Positions 8,145-17,576 of a stretch of DNA of 64,000 nt are shown here, piece by piece. The notes beneath the pieces are model-generated. The model saw only the letters and a program-made list of their open reading frames with translations, was not told the DNA's origin and ran no database searches. The DNA lies in contig NZ_BOMG01000032.1 of the NCBI RefSeq assembly GCF_016862075.1, positions 62,001 through 126,000 on the forward strand, written 5' to 3'. The number at the start of each line of letters is the position of its first letter. Position 1 is the stretch's first letter. The DNA comes from Actinoplanes couchii (GTDB taxonomy: Bacteria > Actinomycetota > Actinomycetes > Mycobacteriales > Micromonosporaceae). Made by a program: the position numbers and the translations under genes.

Positions 8145-11119
8145 CCGGCGACCCGGACGGCGGCGTCGTCGAGAGGGCCGGCGTCCGGGAGACCCAGTTC
8201 GGCGTACAGAGCCAGGGCCTGCTGGTGGTGGGTTTCCGCTTCGGGGTGACCGAGCGCCGTCAGGCTCCGGGTGATCCCCCGGAGGGCGTGGGCCCGGGCC
8301 GACCGGTACTCGACGTTCTCCGTCAGGTCGAGCGTCCGGCGGTAGTGCCCGGCCGCCACCTCGTACTCCCGGATGTCGTTGTGGATCGCGCCCAGCACGT
8401 TGTGGGTCTCGGCCAGGTCCACCGGGTCGGGGATGTCGTCGAGGATGGTCATGGCCTCGGTCGCGGGCGCCAGGGCCTCGCGCGGGCGGCCGGACCTCCG
8501 GATCGCCTCGGCCAGCCGGTGCAGGTAGTCGGCCTCGAAACGGCGGTCCTCACCCTGGCGGGCCAGCTCGAGGCTCTCGGTGAGCAGCCGGATCGCGACG
8601 TCGTGCTCGCCCAGCTGGCTGTGGGCGGTGCCGCGGCGGCTCAGGATGGCGCTCACCTGCCGCAGGTTGGCGAAACCGGCCAGCGGGAGCGCCGCCCGGT
8701 CGGCGACCCCGATCGCCTCCCGATCGCGTCCGAGCTGGCTCATCGCGTCCATCATGATGGTCAGGGCCACCGCAGCCCGCCACACGTCGCCCAGCTCCTG
8801 GTAAACCTCGAAACTGCGGGTGGCGTAGTCGATGGAGTCGGTGAACGCGCCGACCAGGTGGCTCAGGTCGGCCTTGTGGATCAGCGTGCGGGCGATGCTG
8901 TCGAGATCCCCCGCGACCGCGGCGTCGGCCGTCCCCTGCTCCAGGTACTCGAGGGCGAGCCGGTACCGGCCCATCACCTTGTGGATCAGGGAGACGTCCA
9001 CCTGGCAGGCGGACCGCACCGCGGGCGGGGTGTCCGGGCGGCACGCGGCCAGCGCGATCTTGAAGACCTCCAGGCCGGCCGAGAACTGACCGCTCTCGTA
9101 CAGCAGTGAGCCCACCTCGCGCGGCAGCTGCCAGCCCTCGCCGCCGGCCCGGTGCCGCGCCGCGAGCCGGGCCACCGCCACGAGATTGGCGTGTTCGGCG
9201 GCGGCCCAGGCCCGCACCTCCGCGGGCCGGGACATCCGGGGGACGGCGGCCGGCCGGTACCGCGGGCTCGCGCCGAGCCGGGGCCGTCGGGGATTGTCCA
9301 TCTCGGCGGCGATCCGCGTGACGTGTGTGTAGTAGTCCAGCAGGCGGTCGCGGGCGTCCGACCGGCCCGGGGCGGACTCGTCGGCCTCGACGGTGGCCCG
9401 GGCGAAATCGCGCACCAGGTCGTGCAGCCGGTACCGGCCGGGCCGGTACGCGATCAGCAGGTGCATGTCGCACAGGGCGTCCAGCAGGTGCTCCGCCTCG
9501 TCCAGCGGCAGCCCGGCCAGCGCCGCCGCGGCGAAGACGTCGACGTCCGCACCCGGATGCAGGCCGAGCAGCCGGAACATGCGCCGTTCGGCGTCGGCGA
9601 GATGCCGGTAGGACAGCGCGAACGCGGCGGTGATGCCCCAGTCGTCCGACTGCAGCAGCCGGGTCCGGCCCCGATCATCGCTCAGCCGGTCCACCAGATC
9701 GGACAACCCCCATTGCGGCCGTACGCGGAACCGGGCGGCCGCGATACCGATGGCCAGCGGCAGATGTCCGCAGAGCCGGACCACCTCGGCGACCGCCGTG
9801 GGCTCGGCCTCCCCCCGGTCCGGCCCGGCGACCGCCCGGAACAGGGCGACCGCGTCGTCGGTCGGCAGGGTGTCCAGGGACAGCACCTCCGCCCCGATCA
9901 GCCCGGTCAGCCGGCGCCGACTGGTGATCAGCACGGCGCACCCGGCCGACCCGGGCAGCAGCGGCTCGACCTGGGCGGAGTTCAGCGCGTTGTCGAGCAC
10001 CACCAGCACCCGGCGGCCGGCCAGCTCGCCCCGCCACATCGCCGACTTCTCGTCCGGGCTCTTCGGGATCCGGGCGTCGGAGACCCCGACCGCGCGCAGC
10101 AGCACGTCCAGGGCCTCGTCGGCGGTCAGCGGATCCCGGCCGGCGGTGTGCCCGTGCAGGTCGACGAAGAGCTGGCCGTCGGCGAACCGTCCGGCCAGCC
10201 GGTGGGCCGCGTGCACCGCCATGGCCGTCTTGCCGACCCCGCCCATGCCGTCGATGGCCTGGATCACCGTCACGCCGCCGCTGTCCGCGACCGACGAGAT
10301 CCGGTCCAGTTCGGCCGATCTGCCGGTGAAGTGCCCGACGTCGCGGGGCAGATGGTTGCGGGCCGGCCGGGCCCCGGGCCGGTGGTTCAGCTCCGGGTCG
10401 GCGGCCAGGATCCGCTGATAACGGCTCTGCAGCTCGGGACCGGGATCCACCCCGAGTTCCCCGGCGATCGTCCGGCGGATCCGCTCGTAACACACCAGCG
10501 ACTCGGCGGCCCGGCCCGCGCGGTACAGCGCCAGCATCTGCAGGCCGGCCAGCGGCTCGCACAGCGGGTACCTGTCGATCTCGGCGGGCAGCTCGTCGGC
10601 GACGGCGCCGTGCGATCCCAGCTCGAGCGCGATCTCGGCCCAGGCCAGGACCGCCGACAGCCGCCGGTCCTCGAGCTGTGCCGCGGCGGCCGACACGGTC
10701 CGGCCCCCGACACCGGCGAGAGCCGGCCCCCGCCAGATCGCCAGCCCGGCCCGCAGCAGCGCGGCCGCGTGCGCCGGATCCCGGGCGGTCCGGGCCGCGT
10801 GCGCCTCGGCCAGGAGCCTGTCGAACCGCCCGGCGTCCACCTGCTCGGCCGGAACCCGCAGCACGTAGCCGGGGCCCTCCGCCGCCAGCACCGCGCCGAC
10901 CGGGGTGCGCCGCAGCGCGGACACCGCGTTCTGCACCTGCTTGCGGGCGGTGGCCGGCGGCTCGCCATCCCAGACCGCGTCCACCAGCTGGCTCAGCGAG
11001 ACCACCCGGCCGGCGTGCAGCGCCAGCGTCGCGACGACACGGCGCTGCTTCGTCCCGCCGATCGCTGTCGGCCTGCCGTCCTGCCGGACTTCGAGCGGCC
11101 CCAGGATCCCGAACTCCAC
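8138..11119 (-). CDS. AfsR/SARP family regulator with NB-ARC and TPR domains
   Basis: A 993-residue regulator. The order is an OmpR-like winged helix (about 1-92), bacterial transcriptional activation domain (about 97-243), an NB-ARC ATPase module with Walker A GMGGVGKT (291-298), then TPR repeats (about 620-980). AfsR-type proteins activate secondary-metabolism genes, with ATP binding and the TPRs gating DNA binding. GTG 11119 is preceded by GAGGG and gives the exact SARP N-terminus [11 protein letters not shown]. No biosynthetic cluster is adjacent, so the target may be distant. It converges on the chemoreceptor gene. Confidence 0.93.
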   Translation of the reverse strand: MEFGILGPLEVRQDGRPTAIGGTKQRRVVATLALHAGRVVSLSQLVDAVWDGEPPATARKQVQNAVSALRRTPVGAVLAAEGPGYVLRVPAEQVDAGRFDRLLAEAHAARTARDPAHAAALLRAGLAIWRGPALAGVGGRTVSAAAAQLEDRRLSAVLAWAEIALELGSHGAVADELPAEIDRYPLCEPLAGLQMLALYRAGRAAESLVCYERIRRTIAGELGVDPGPELQSRYQRILAADPELNHRPGARPARNHLPRDVGHFTGRSAELDRISSVADSGGVTVIQAIDGMGGVGKTAMAVHAAHRLAGRFADGQLFVDLHGHTAGRDPLTADEALDVLLRAVGVSDARIPKSPDEKSAMWRGELAGRRVLVVLDNALNSAQVEPLLPGSAGCAVLITSRRRLTGLIGAEVLSLDTLPTDDAVALFRAVAGPDRGEAEPTAVAEVVRLCGHLPLAIGIAAARFRVRPQWGLSDLVDRLSDDRGRTRLLQSDDWGITAAFALSYRHLADAERRMFRLLGLHPGADVDVFAAAALAGLPLDEAEHLLDALCDMHLLIAYRPGRYRLHDLVRDFARATVEADESAPGRSDARDRLLDYYTHVTRIAAEMDNPRRPRLGASPRYRPAAVPRMSRPAEVRAWAAAEHANLVAVARLAARHRAGGEGWQLPREVGSLLYESGQFSAGLEVFKIALAACRPDTPPAVRSACQVDVSLIHKVMGRYRLALEYLEQGTADAAVAGDLDSIARTLIHKADLSHLVGAFTDSIDYATRSFEVYQELGDVWRAAVALTIMMDAMSQLGRDREAIGVADRAALPLAGFANLRQVSAILSRRGTAHSQLGEHDVAIRLLTESLELARQGEDRRFEADYLHRLAEAIRRSGRPREALAPATEAMTILDDIPDPVDLAETHNVLGAIHNDIREYEVAAGHYRRTLDLTENVEYRSARAHALRGITRSLTALGHPEAETHHQQALALYAELGLPDAGPLDDAAVRVAGQ

Positions 11120-11789
11120 GCCGCGCCCTCACCCTCATCAACGTCCGGAGCAGTGTACGAGGGGCAACCCGCCCGCGCCGGAGCAACCGAGGACAAAACG
11201 AGGACGGCACCGGTCACGATGACCAGGCGAGCGGAGTCCGGGCCAGGCGCCCGGCACGACCCGCGCGCGCACCGGGGCCGGTTTCATCGGGGGTCCGGTT
11301 CACCGGCGAGCTCCGGCGAACCGGGTAGGCATCCGGGGCGGGCGGAGGACGTGCGGCGCCGGCCTCACGTCTCGCGACCGGCACGGGCCGACGGGGGCCG
11401 TCACGTGCCAGAACCGGCGAGCGGCCGGCCGATCCAGGCCGGCCGCGCCGCTGTGCTTCCCCTCCGCCGCTGGCACCGCCGCGCCGCTGTTCCGCCGCGC
11501 CGCTGTTCCGCCGCGCCGTACTCGCCGCGCCAACAAATACGGACAATGGCCACACCGTTCCGCGAATCATCTGCATTCAATTATTTAAACCTACTGTGAT
11601 CCACGACATAGTATTCGGGAATGTCAGTGCCCGTCGAATTCCCCTACTATCCGTTGTAGACCATCGCCGAGAGTCACCGATTGGCGCCGATCGGTCGGAC
11701 GCGCCCGGATCCAGGCGCGAAAGAATTCGAACACTCTCGGCTCGGGCGTGCCCGGATAACGGTGGGCACATTGCACGGGGAGGAATTCA
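11120..11789. other. 670-base intergenic region upstream of SARP and matrixin genes
   Basis: No convincing gene is seen. The left 400 bases are very GC-rich and contain the 16-base tandem repeat listed separately. From about 11535 to 11700 the sequence turns AT-rich, including a run around ATTATTTAAACC near 11579, a likely promoter zone for the matrixin gene. A GGGAAT...ATTCCC inverted pair lies near 11617-11645. Divergent promoters for both flanking genes should lie here. Confidence 0.6.
11476..11518. repeat. 16-base tandem repeat, about 2.7 copies
   Basis: The unit CCGCCGCGCCGCTGTT occurs perfectly at 11476-11491 and 11492-11507. A partial third copy covers 11508-11518, and a decayed piece (CGCCGCGCC) follows near 11523. 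It is non-coding in context and too short and irregular for CRISPR. Confidence 0.85.
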
Positions 11790-12314
11790 GTGAGACTGAG
11801 AAGGCTTCTTGTCGTCCCGCTCGCGGTGACCGGACTGATCGCCGCCACGGGGGTGCCGGCACAGGCCACCTACTACAGCGGCGGCATGCCCAGCCGCACC
11901 TTCAACTACAAGACGGTCGGCATCAACTCGACCTGGGTGGCGTTCTACGACACCGGCAACATCCGCTGGAACCAGCGCGTGAACAGCCACATCGGCCGCA
12001 GCACATCGGCCGCGGCCGATGCCACGGCGGGCTCCTACTCGCAGAGCTGGTACGGCCAGTACACCCCGCACGGGGTCCGCGGGGTCAACCGCACGTTCAG
12101 CATCAAGGTCAACTCGCGAACCCTCCAGGCCAGCGCCGGGTCCAATTACACGGCCTGGATCACGAGCACGGTGACCCACGAGATCGGCCACGCCCTGAGC
12201 CTGGACGACAATCCGAACACCACCCAGGCGTCATTGATGAAACACAGCAGGAATCGCACCACGTCGCAATTGCCGACCGCGTACGACATCAGCGAAGTGG
12301 AGAGGATCTACTGA
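11790..12314 (+). CDS. secreted matrixin-like zinc metalloprotease
   Basis: A 174-residue exported protein. The signal peptide is about residues 1-27, ending APAQA-like (VPAQAT). The metzincin site is HEIGH (130-134) with the third ligand position at Asp140 (HExxHxxSxxD), and Met150 in ASLMKH is a plausible Met-turn. Metzincins normally have Gly at the position of Ser137. It is small, essentially a bare catalytic domain without a propeptide. GTG 11790 has GGGGAGG 7 bases upstream. The stop overlaps the next start (TGATG), so it is co-translated with the lipoprotein gene. It should act outside the membrane; the substrate is unknown. Confidence 0.85.
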   Translation: MRLRRLLVVPLAVTGLIAATGVPAQATYYSGGMPSRTFNYKTVGINSTWVAFYDTGNIRWNQRVNSHIGRSTSAAADATAGSYSQSWYGQYTPHGVRGVNRTFSIKVNSRTLQASAGSNYTAWITSTVTHEIGHALSLDDNPNTTQASLMKHSRNRTTSQLPTAYDISEVERIY

Positions 12315-12937
12315 TGGGCCGGAAAGGTGGAATCGCCGCCGGGGCGATTGTTTTCGCGCTGCTGTCAGGGTGCTCCGCGCAGCCGGCGACGGAAGACGCG
12401 AAGGTCGTCGAATACCACTTCGACTACCCGGTCTACGACAACGCCGAGCAGATCATCGGCACCGCGGACGTGATCGTGCGCGGCACGGCGGTGGCGTCGC
12501 GGGCCGAGTGGCTCTACCCGGAGACGTCGACCGAGACCGACCCGCTGCTCAACCCGCAGGCCGGGCTGTCGGCCGGGGAGATCGCGCAGTGGCGGGAGGA
12601 CGCCGCGGTCGCGGTGACCGTCTCCACGCTCGAGGTCACCGAGGTGCTCAAGGGCGAGGTCGCGGTCGGTGAGCGGGTCGAGGTGAGCCAGGTCGGCGGC
12701 ACGCTCGACGGGGTCACCTACACCGAGCAGCACACCACCGTGCTGCCGTCGGACGGCTCCGAGTTCGTCCTGCTGCTGGCCGACCACGGCGCCGGCAAGC
12801 CGTTCGACCTGCTCAACCCGGAGCAGGCGCTGTACGGGGCGAACGGCTCCGCACCGCTGGAGGCGGTCGCCGAGGACGCGCCGCTGGACAACGAGACGAC
12901 CGGGGACATCAGGGCCGAGGTCGCGGCGCAGAAGTGA
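12314..12937 (+). CDS. lipoprotein, paralogue of the facing anti-sigma-like ectodomain
   Basis: A 207-residue lipoprotein with signal peptide and lipobox LLSGC (Cys about 19). The mature part contains TADVIVRGTAVASR, a TVSTLEVTEVLKGE strand pair, GSEFVLLLAD and LLNPEQALYGANG. Each has a counterpart in the membrane protein encoded by the convergent gene ending at 12979. Translation is coupled to the matrixin gene. Function is unknown; a surface sensor, protease substrate or regulator of the facing sigma system is an inference. Confidence 0.8.
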   Translation: MGRKGGIAAGAIVFALLSGCSAQPATEDAKVVEYHFDYPVYDNAEQIIGTADVIVRGTAVASRAEWLYPETSTETDPLLNPQAGLSAGEIAQWREDAAVAVTVSTLEVTEVLKGEVAVGERVEVSQVGGTLDGVTYTEQHTTVLPSDGSEFVLLLADHGAGKPFDLLNPEQALYGANGSAPLEAVAEDAPLDNETTGDIRAEVAAQK

Positions 12938-12940
12938 GGG

Positions 12941-12976
12941 ACGTCGCCGGCCGGGGGGCGACCCGGCCGGCGACGT
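12941..12976. terminator. bidirectional stem-loop terminator
   Basis: Perfect 15-base arms (12941-12955 and 12962-12976) with a 6-base loop, centred between two convergent stops at 12937 and 12979. There is no U-tract on either side. Confidence 0.85.
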
Positions 12977-12978
12977 GT

Positions 12979-13608
12979 TCAGGACACCCCCAGCGACGAC
13001 GTCACGGCGGCACTGAGCGCGACCGTGTTGTCGACGGTGGGGGTGAGTTCGCCCCCCGCGACGGTGTAGTAGCCCTGGGTGGTGTTGACCAGGTTCCACG
13101 TCGTGGCGTCGCGGGACTGCAGGAGCAGCACGTACTCACCGCCCTTGCGGATGCCCTCGGCCTGCTCCGGGCCGGTGGACGAGTAGGCGATCTCGATCGA
13201 CGAGCCCGGCTTCGGGTCGCCCTTGGCCACCTTGCCCACCGAGACGGTGGCCACGGTCTCGGTGATGCCGTCCGCCGTCACCGTCCGGGTGGCGCTGACG
13301 GTGGCCCGGACGATCGCCTCGGCGTTCTCCTCCAACTCGGCCGTGTCGCGGTAGAACGGCTGGTCCGACATCGCCGGCGGCGCCGGGTCGCGCAGCACGA
13401 TCGCACCGGCCACCCCGACGCCGACCACGACCACCGCGGCGGCGGCCAGGCCCCACACCAGGGTGCGGCGGCGGGCGGGCGGGCGTTCGAACTCGGCCGG
13501 GCGGCTGCCCAGCAACTCGGCGAGCCTGGTCTCGGCCCGCTCCTCGCTCTCGACACGGTCGTTGCGCACCGGATTCGCCTCCTGCATCAGTCGCTTAACG
13601 CTTGGCAT
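12979..13608 (-). CDS. membrane anti-sigma-like protein with extracytoplasmic sensor domain
   Basis: A 209-residue single-pass protein. A charged cytoplasmic segment (1-48) is followed by one TM helix (about 49-71) and an outer domain. No zinc-binding anti-sigma HxxxCxxC motif is present. ATG 13608 has GGAGG 6 bases upstream and overlaps the ECF sigma stop by 14 bases, so they are coupled. Outer-domain segments (NAEAIVRATVSATR, TVSVGKVAKGD, GGEYVLLLQS, LVNTTQGYYTVAGG) match the lipoprotein at 12314-12937 in order. The likely role is to hold the sigma factor inactive until an envelope signal arrives; this rests on context. Confidence 0.75.
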   Translation of the reverse strand: MPSVKRLMQEANPVRNDRVESEERAETRLAELLGSRPAEFERPPARRRTLVWGLAAAAVVVVGVGVAGAIVLRDPAPPAMSDQPFYRDTAELEENAEAIVRATVSATRTVTADGITETVATVSVGKVAKGDPKPGSSIEIAYSSTGPEQAEGIRKGGEYVLLLQSRDATTWNLVNTTQGYYTVAGGELTPTVDNTVALSAAVTSSLGVS

Positions 13609-14101
13609 GACCGACCTCCGTGATGGCTTTGAAGGACCGCTTGAACGCCTGCCGGGCCCGGTGCAGCCGCACCCAGACGGCCGACACGGACAGGCCGGTG
13701 AGCGCGGCGATCTCGCTCGCGCCGAGGTCGTCCCAGTAGCGGTGGACCAGGACGTCGCGCTGCGCCTCGGGCAGCTGCTCCAGCACCTCGGACACCAGGT
13801 CGGCGGTCTCGCCGGCGGGTTGACCGCCCGGCGACGTGACGGCGAGTCTGCGGTACGCGAAATCACCGCGCTGCACCGACCGGCGATGGTTGCTCAGCAC
13901 ATGGCGTGCCGTCACGAACAGCCAGGCCGGTGTGAGCACCTCCCCCCGCACGCTCTTGTCCCACGCGATCCGGAAGACCTCCGCGGTCAGATCCTCCGCC
14001 TCGGCCTCCTCGCCGACCCGTCGCGCGACGAACCGCAGGACCCGCCCGTGGTTCGCCCGGTACAGGTCGGTGAATCCCTGCTCTGGTGGATCGTTGCCCA
14101 T
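13595..14101 (-). CDS. ECF-type RNA polymerase sigma factor
   Basis: A 168-residue sigma-70 family protein. Region 2 is near the N-terminus (DLYRANHGRVLRFVARRV ... DLTAEVFRIAWDK). Region 4 follows: LEQLPEAQRDVLVHRYW, then the HTH SEIAALTGLSVSAVWVRLHRAR. ATG 14101 is preceded by GAGGAGGG at good spacing. It is co-translated with the downstream membrane anti-sigma-like gene. It probably directs envelope-response genes; the facing protease/lipoprotein operon is an obvious candidate target, but I could not identify a matching promoter. Confidence 0.92.
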   Translation of the reverse strand: MGNDPPEQGFTDLYRANHGRVLRFVARRVGEEAEAEDLTAEVFRIAWDKSVRGEVLTPAWLFVTARHVLSNHRRSVQRGDFAYRRLAVTSPGGQPAGETADLVSEVLEQLPEAQRDVLVHRYWDDLGASEIAALTGLSVSAVWVRLHRARQAFKRSFKAITEVGHAKR

Positions 14102-14203
14102 CGGTCCCTCCTCGGCCTGTACATGTCGGCCGGTACCCGGATCCTTACCTCCGCGGAGAGAAACTTTTCGCCGGCGACGGCCGGGTGGGGCGATGACGAC
14201 AGA

Positions 14204-14236
14204 ACACCCGCTGCCATGATTCCTGGCAGCGGGTGT
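14204..14236 (-). terminator. stem-loop terminator after acyl-CoA dehydrogenase
   Basis: Perfect 13-base arms (14204-14216 and 14224-14236) with a 7-base loop, 44 bases downstream of the stop at 14281 on the minus strand. Only a weak T-run (TTCTGT) follows. Confidence 0.8.
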
Positions 14237-14280
14237 CTTCGCAGCTGGATGCCGGTGCCGTCCGGCTGTGCGGGGGGCCT

Positions 14281-15867
14281 CTACCGGAGCAGCGGGTCCG
14301 TCCGCCACTCCTCGGCCGGCCAGCGCCGCTGGTCCACGTCGCCGATGACGTCGGCGTAACCGGCGACGTGGTCGGTGAACTCCGCCAGGGTGGGCAGGCT
14401 CCGGTGCGAGGTCAGTTGTGCGTTGCGCAGCCGCTGCCGGAGCTGGTGCTCGGTCCAGGAGGCGGTGTAGGCGTCCATCGCGGAACGGTGCGCGGTCTCC
14501 CCCGTCACGACGGTCAGCAGGGTCCAGCACACCAGCTCGCCGACCAGGGCCGCGTGGATGTGCCGGGCGCCGGGATCCTCGGGCCGGTCGGCGCTGATCC
14601 GGGCGACCTGGTCGACCAGGTCGAGAATCGGCGCGGTGGGCCGGACCGGGCCGAGCAGGTCGGCGAACTCGTCCGGCTTCCGGGCGAACACGCTGCCGAG
14701 GTACACCGTGATGGCTTCGGTGGAACCCTCGAAGATGCGGAACAACCGGTAGTCCCGGAAGTGCTGGCCGACCGTGTTGGTGTCCAGGAAGCCCCGGGCG
14801 CCCAGCACCTGCAGAGCGTTGTCGATGGCGCTCCAGCCCAGCTCGCATCCCAGGATCTTTGCGCAGAAGAACCAGGCGTCCGGGACGTCCTCACCCGCGT
14901 CCTGCCAGGCCGCGATCCGGGCGAGCAGGGTTTCGGCGGCCTGGACACCGGCTCCGGACTCGGCGAGCAGCTCGCGTATTCGGCCGTTCTCCGCCATCGA
15001 GCCGGTGGCTATCTCGCGGCCGTTGGTGAACCGCTGGGCCAGCTCCAGCGACCGCATGGCCGCACCCAGCGTCATCGCGGCCAGCACCACCCGGCCGCTC
15101 GTGAACGCGGTCTTGGCGATGTCGAGTCCGGCGCCCTCCTGGCCCAGCAACGCGGACCGGGGAACCCGCAGATTCCGGAAACCGAGGTCGTACTGCGGCA
15201 CCGCGCGCAGCCCCAGGGTCAGCATTTCCGGGCCGATCTCAAATCCGGGCGTACGGCTGTCGACCAGGAATCCGGTTATTCCCTGGGGTCTGCCACGTTC
15301 GTCCCGGAGCTTGGCGAACACGTTCACGTATCGTGCGTCGCCGCCCAGTGAAATCCACTTCTTGGCCCCGTTGATGGTGAACGATCCGTCCGCGTTCCGG
15401 CTCGCGGTGGTGGCCATTCCGCGGACGTGCGAGCCGATGCCCGGTTCACTGATCGCGCTGGTGACCAGTGCCTGCCCGCCGGCCAGCCGGGGCAGCACCT
15501 CGTCCTTGACCGCGTCGGTGGCGGAGAACCTGATCGGCGGGATGCCCAGCGTGTTGTGGACCGCGCAGAACACCGCGAGATTGGCGTCGATGGCCCCGAG
15601 TTGGGTGAACACGCGCTTCATGTCGGCGTGGGACAGTTCCTGCCCGCCGTACCGCCGGGGGATCTGCAGGCCGAGCAGACCGGCCTCGGCGAATTCCGAA
15701 ATCAGTGCGGGCGGCAGCGAACGGCGCTCGTCCATCAACCGGGAATTGAGGAAGTTCCGGGCATATTCCCGCAGGAAGTCCTGCATCCGGCTGGTCCGTG
15801 ACGACGGCGGCGGGTCATCGGCCGGCGGCGGGACAACGGCATCGTGATTGAGGGTTTCCGTATCCAT
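14281..15867 (-). CDS. acyl-CoA dehydrogenase family flavoprotein
   Basis: A 528-residue FAD enzyme. An N-terminal helical domain (IPRRYGGQELSHAD) is followed by the FAD/substrate beta-domain (SAISEPGIGSH ... INGAKKWISLGGDA). The C-terminal helical domain contains YRLFRIFEGSTEAITVYLG, where Glu in EGSTEA occupies a typical catalytic-base region. The roughly 140-residue C-terminal extension makes it longer than standard short-chain dehydrogenases, like variants near secondary-metabolism genes. ATG 15867 has GAGGAG 7 bases upstream. It is transcribed alone. The substrate cannot be deduced. Confidence 0.87.
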   Translation of the reverse strand: MDTETLNHDAVVPPPADDPPPSSRTSRMQDFLREYARNFLNSRLMDERRSLPPALISEFAEAGLLGLQIPRRYGGQELSHADMKRVFTQLGAIDANLAVFCAVHNTLGIPPIRFSATDAVKDEVLPRLAGGQALVTSAISEPGIGSHVRGMATTASRNADGSFTINGAKKWISLGGDARYVNVFAKLRDERGRPQGITGFLVDSRTPGFEIGPEMLTLGLRAVPQYDLGFRNLRVPRSALLGQEGAGLDIAKTAFTSGRVVLAAMTLGAAMRSLELAQRFTNGREIATGSMAENGRIRELLAESGAGVQAAETLLARIAAWQDAGEDVPDAWFFCAKILGCELGWSAIDNALQVLGARGFLDTNTVGQHFRDYRLFRIFEGSTEAITVYLGSVFARKPDEFADLLGPVRPTAPILDLVDQVARISADRPEDPGARHIHAALVGELVCWTLLTVVTGETAHRSAMDAYTASWTEHQLRQRLRNAQLTSHRSLPTLAEFTDHVAGYADVIGDVDQRRWPAEEWRTDPLLR

Positions 15868-16438
15868 CGTTCGCTCCTCGCGAGCATTTCCGAACTGCAA
15901 ACGTTGGGGGTGTGCTGGGGCCTCGCCCGGCTCGCGATATTGTCGGCGCTCATGAATCTCGCGGAACATCGGGACGCGTGACACCCATTGGGAAAACCAT
16001 CGGAGCGCACGGAATTCGCGGCTCATCATTGATGCCGCCGACCATTTATCGACAGCTGCGATCGGGCGTTGTTAATCGCCCGACCCGACATGCGAAGTCG
16101 GCCGTTTCGCAATCGCGCTGCCAGTTTGTCGATCTCGACGGGACTCTACAGCAGACACGATGGTTCCTCAACGGGGTCACTTCGTGACTGAATGTAATGG
16201 ACCCTTTGAATGCGGGGTCCACACCCGGCATCCGTGGTGAACACCACTGCTACGGCGGGCCGAATGGAAAGCCCGGCCCGGCATCGGTCGGCGACGACAC
16301 GAACGATGCCGAGGGCAAGACGGGACAGTACCGCCGTTACGGCCGGAACGGTCGAATGGCGGCTCAGCGACGCCGCCGTTCGCGATCCCCGATTCTCCGG
16401 GGGACGATCCCCGATTCCTACGTGGAAGTAACAGGCTC
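15868..16438. other. 571-base intergenic region upstream of acyl-CoA dehydrogenase
   Basis: No supported gene. It is less GC-rich than its neighbours and contains short hairpins, including GGACCC...GGGTCC near 16199-16220 and GGGC...GCCC near 16259-16276. The second could end the conservon/GAF transcript, which runs leftward into this region. CGATCCCCGATTC-like words recur near 16385 and 16410. The acyl-CoA dehydrogenase promoter is expected in the left part. Confidence 0.5.
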
Positions 16439-16984
16439 CTATTTGCCCTCGCGGGCATGGATCTGCGCCACCAGTTCCGCGGCCAGAGTCTTGATGGTCT
16501 CCAGCCCCGGCCGGCCCCACGGGCGCGGTTCGGTGTCCACCACGCAGACCGTGCCGAGCGCGACCCCGGTCCGGTCGATCAGTGGAGCGCCCAGATAGGA
16601 GCGGATGCCGATCTCGTCGACCACCGGATTGCCGGCGAACCGGGGATAGTCGCAGACGTCGTCGAGGACGAGAGCCTTCCGCCGGACGACGACGTGCGGG
16701 CAGTACCCGTGCTCGCGCGAGAACGTACGGCCGGACAGTCCCATCCGGAGGGCGACCGGCAGCTCGGGTCCGGCGTACAGGCCGCCCAGGTACTGGTGGT
16801 CCTCCTGGATGAAGTTGACCATTGTCAACGGCGCCTTGGTGACTTCGCCCATCCGGCGCGCGAACTCGTCGAGCAGCGGATCCGGGCCGTCGCCCAGCCC
16901 GAGTTCCTTCAACCGGACGAGGCGGTTGGGCACCTCCGGATCCATCGGGGTCAGCGGGTGGTTTCCGGAGAGGTCGTAGATCAT
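16439..16984 (-). CDS. GAF domain sensor protein
   Basis: A 181-residue protein that is essentially one GAF domain (about 28-175). Recognisable elements are APLTMVNFIQEDHQYLGG, HGYCPHVV, VLDDVCDYPRFAGNP and IRSYLGAPLIDRTGVALGTVCVVD. GAF domains bind small ligands, haem or cyclic nucleotides; the ligand here is unknown. ATG 16984 has GGAG 8 bases upstream. It follows CvnD by 16 bases on the same strand and so is a fifth member of the conservon operon, where Streptomyces conservons often carry a P450. Confidence 0.88.
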   Translation of the reverse strand: MIYDLSGNHPLTPMDPEVPNRLVRLKELGLGDGPDPLLDEFARRMGEVTKAPLTMVNFIQEDHQYLGGLYAGPELPVALRMGLSGRTFSREHGYCPHVVVRRKALVLDDVCDYPRFAGNPVVDEIGIRSYLGAPLIDRTGVALGTVCVVDTEPRPWGRPGLETIKTLAAELVAQIHAREGK

Positions 16985-17000
16985 TCCGGATCTCCGTTCG

Positions 17001-17576
17001 TTATCGGGGGGCCTGTGAGGCGAGGAGATGGTGCATCAAACTGATCAGCACACCGGTCGCGGACCGCTGGTCCCGAGCGTCGCAGTGGACTATCGGGATG
17101 TCGGGCTTCAGGTCCAGGGCGCTGCGCAGGTCGTCCAGCTCGTACCGGATGCCGCTGTCGAACTCGTTGACCGCGACCAGGAACCGGATGCCGCGGGACT
17201 CGAAGAAGTCCACGGCCGGGAAACAGTCGGCCAGCCGGCGGGTGTCGGCCAGCACGACAGCACCCATCGCACCGCCGGACAACTCGTCCCACATGAACCA
17301 GAAACGCTCCTGGCCCGGCGTACCGAACAGATAGAGCACGTGGTCCCGGCTGATGGTGATGCGGCCGAAGTCCATCGCGACCGTGGTCGTCGACTTCTGC
17401 TCGACACCGGTCAGCCGGTCGGTGCCCACACTCGCGGTGGTGAGCAACTCCTCGGTACGCAGTGGCTCGATCTCGCTGACCGAGCCGACGAACGTCGTCT
17501 TGCCCACGCCGAATCCGCCCGCGATCAAGAGCTTGAGCGCGGACGGGAACCCGTCAGAGCCGTTGTTTGAGGGCAT
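17001..17576 (-). CDS. CvnD-type small GTPase-like protein
   Basis: A 191-residue Ras-like P-loop protein. Walker A is GGFGVGKTT, the switch II-equivalent is FGTPGQERF, and the base-recognition region reads VNEFDS in place of NKxD. It belongs to the conservon (Cvn) D family, which works with CvnA-C as a membrane-associated, G-protein-coupled-receptor-like module in actinomycete differentiation. The start (ATG 17576) lies inside the DUF742 gene, overlapping by 23 bases. Confidence 0.9.
   Translation of the reverse strand: MPSNNGSDGFPSALKLLIAGGFGVGKTTFVGSVSEIEPLRTEELLTTASVGTDRLTGVEQKSTTTVAMDFGRITISRDHVLYLFGTPGQERFWFMWDELSGGAMGAVVLADTRRLADCFPAVDFFESRGIRFLVAVNEFDSGIRYELDDLRSALDLKPDIPIVHCDARDQRSATGVLISLMHHLLASQAPR

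Noticed and set aside
11476-11518. Possible CRISPR-like array
   Set aside because: Repeats are contiguous, 16 bases, with no spacers and no cas genes in the window.
9152-11599. Plus-strand open frame of about 815 codons opposite the SARP gene
   Set aside because: Low-complexity composition, no ribosome site or domain; antisense to a well-supported 993-residue regulator.
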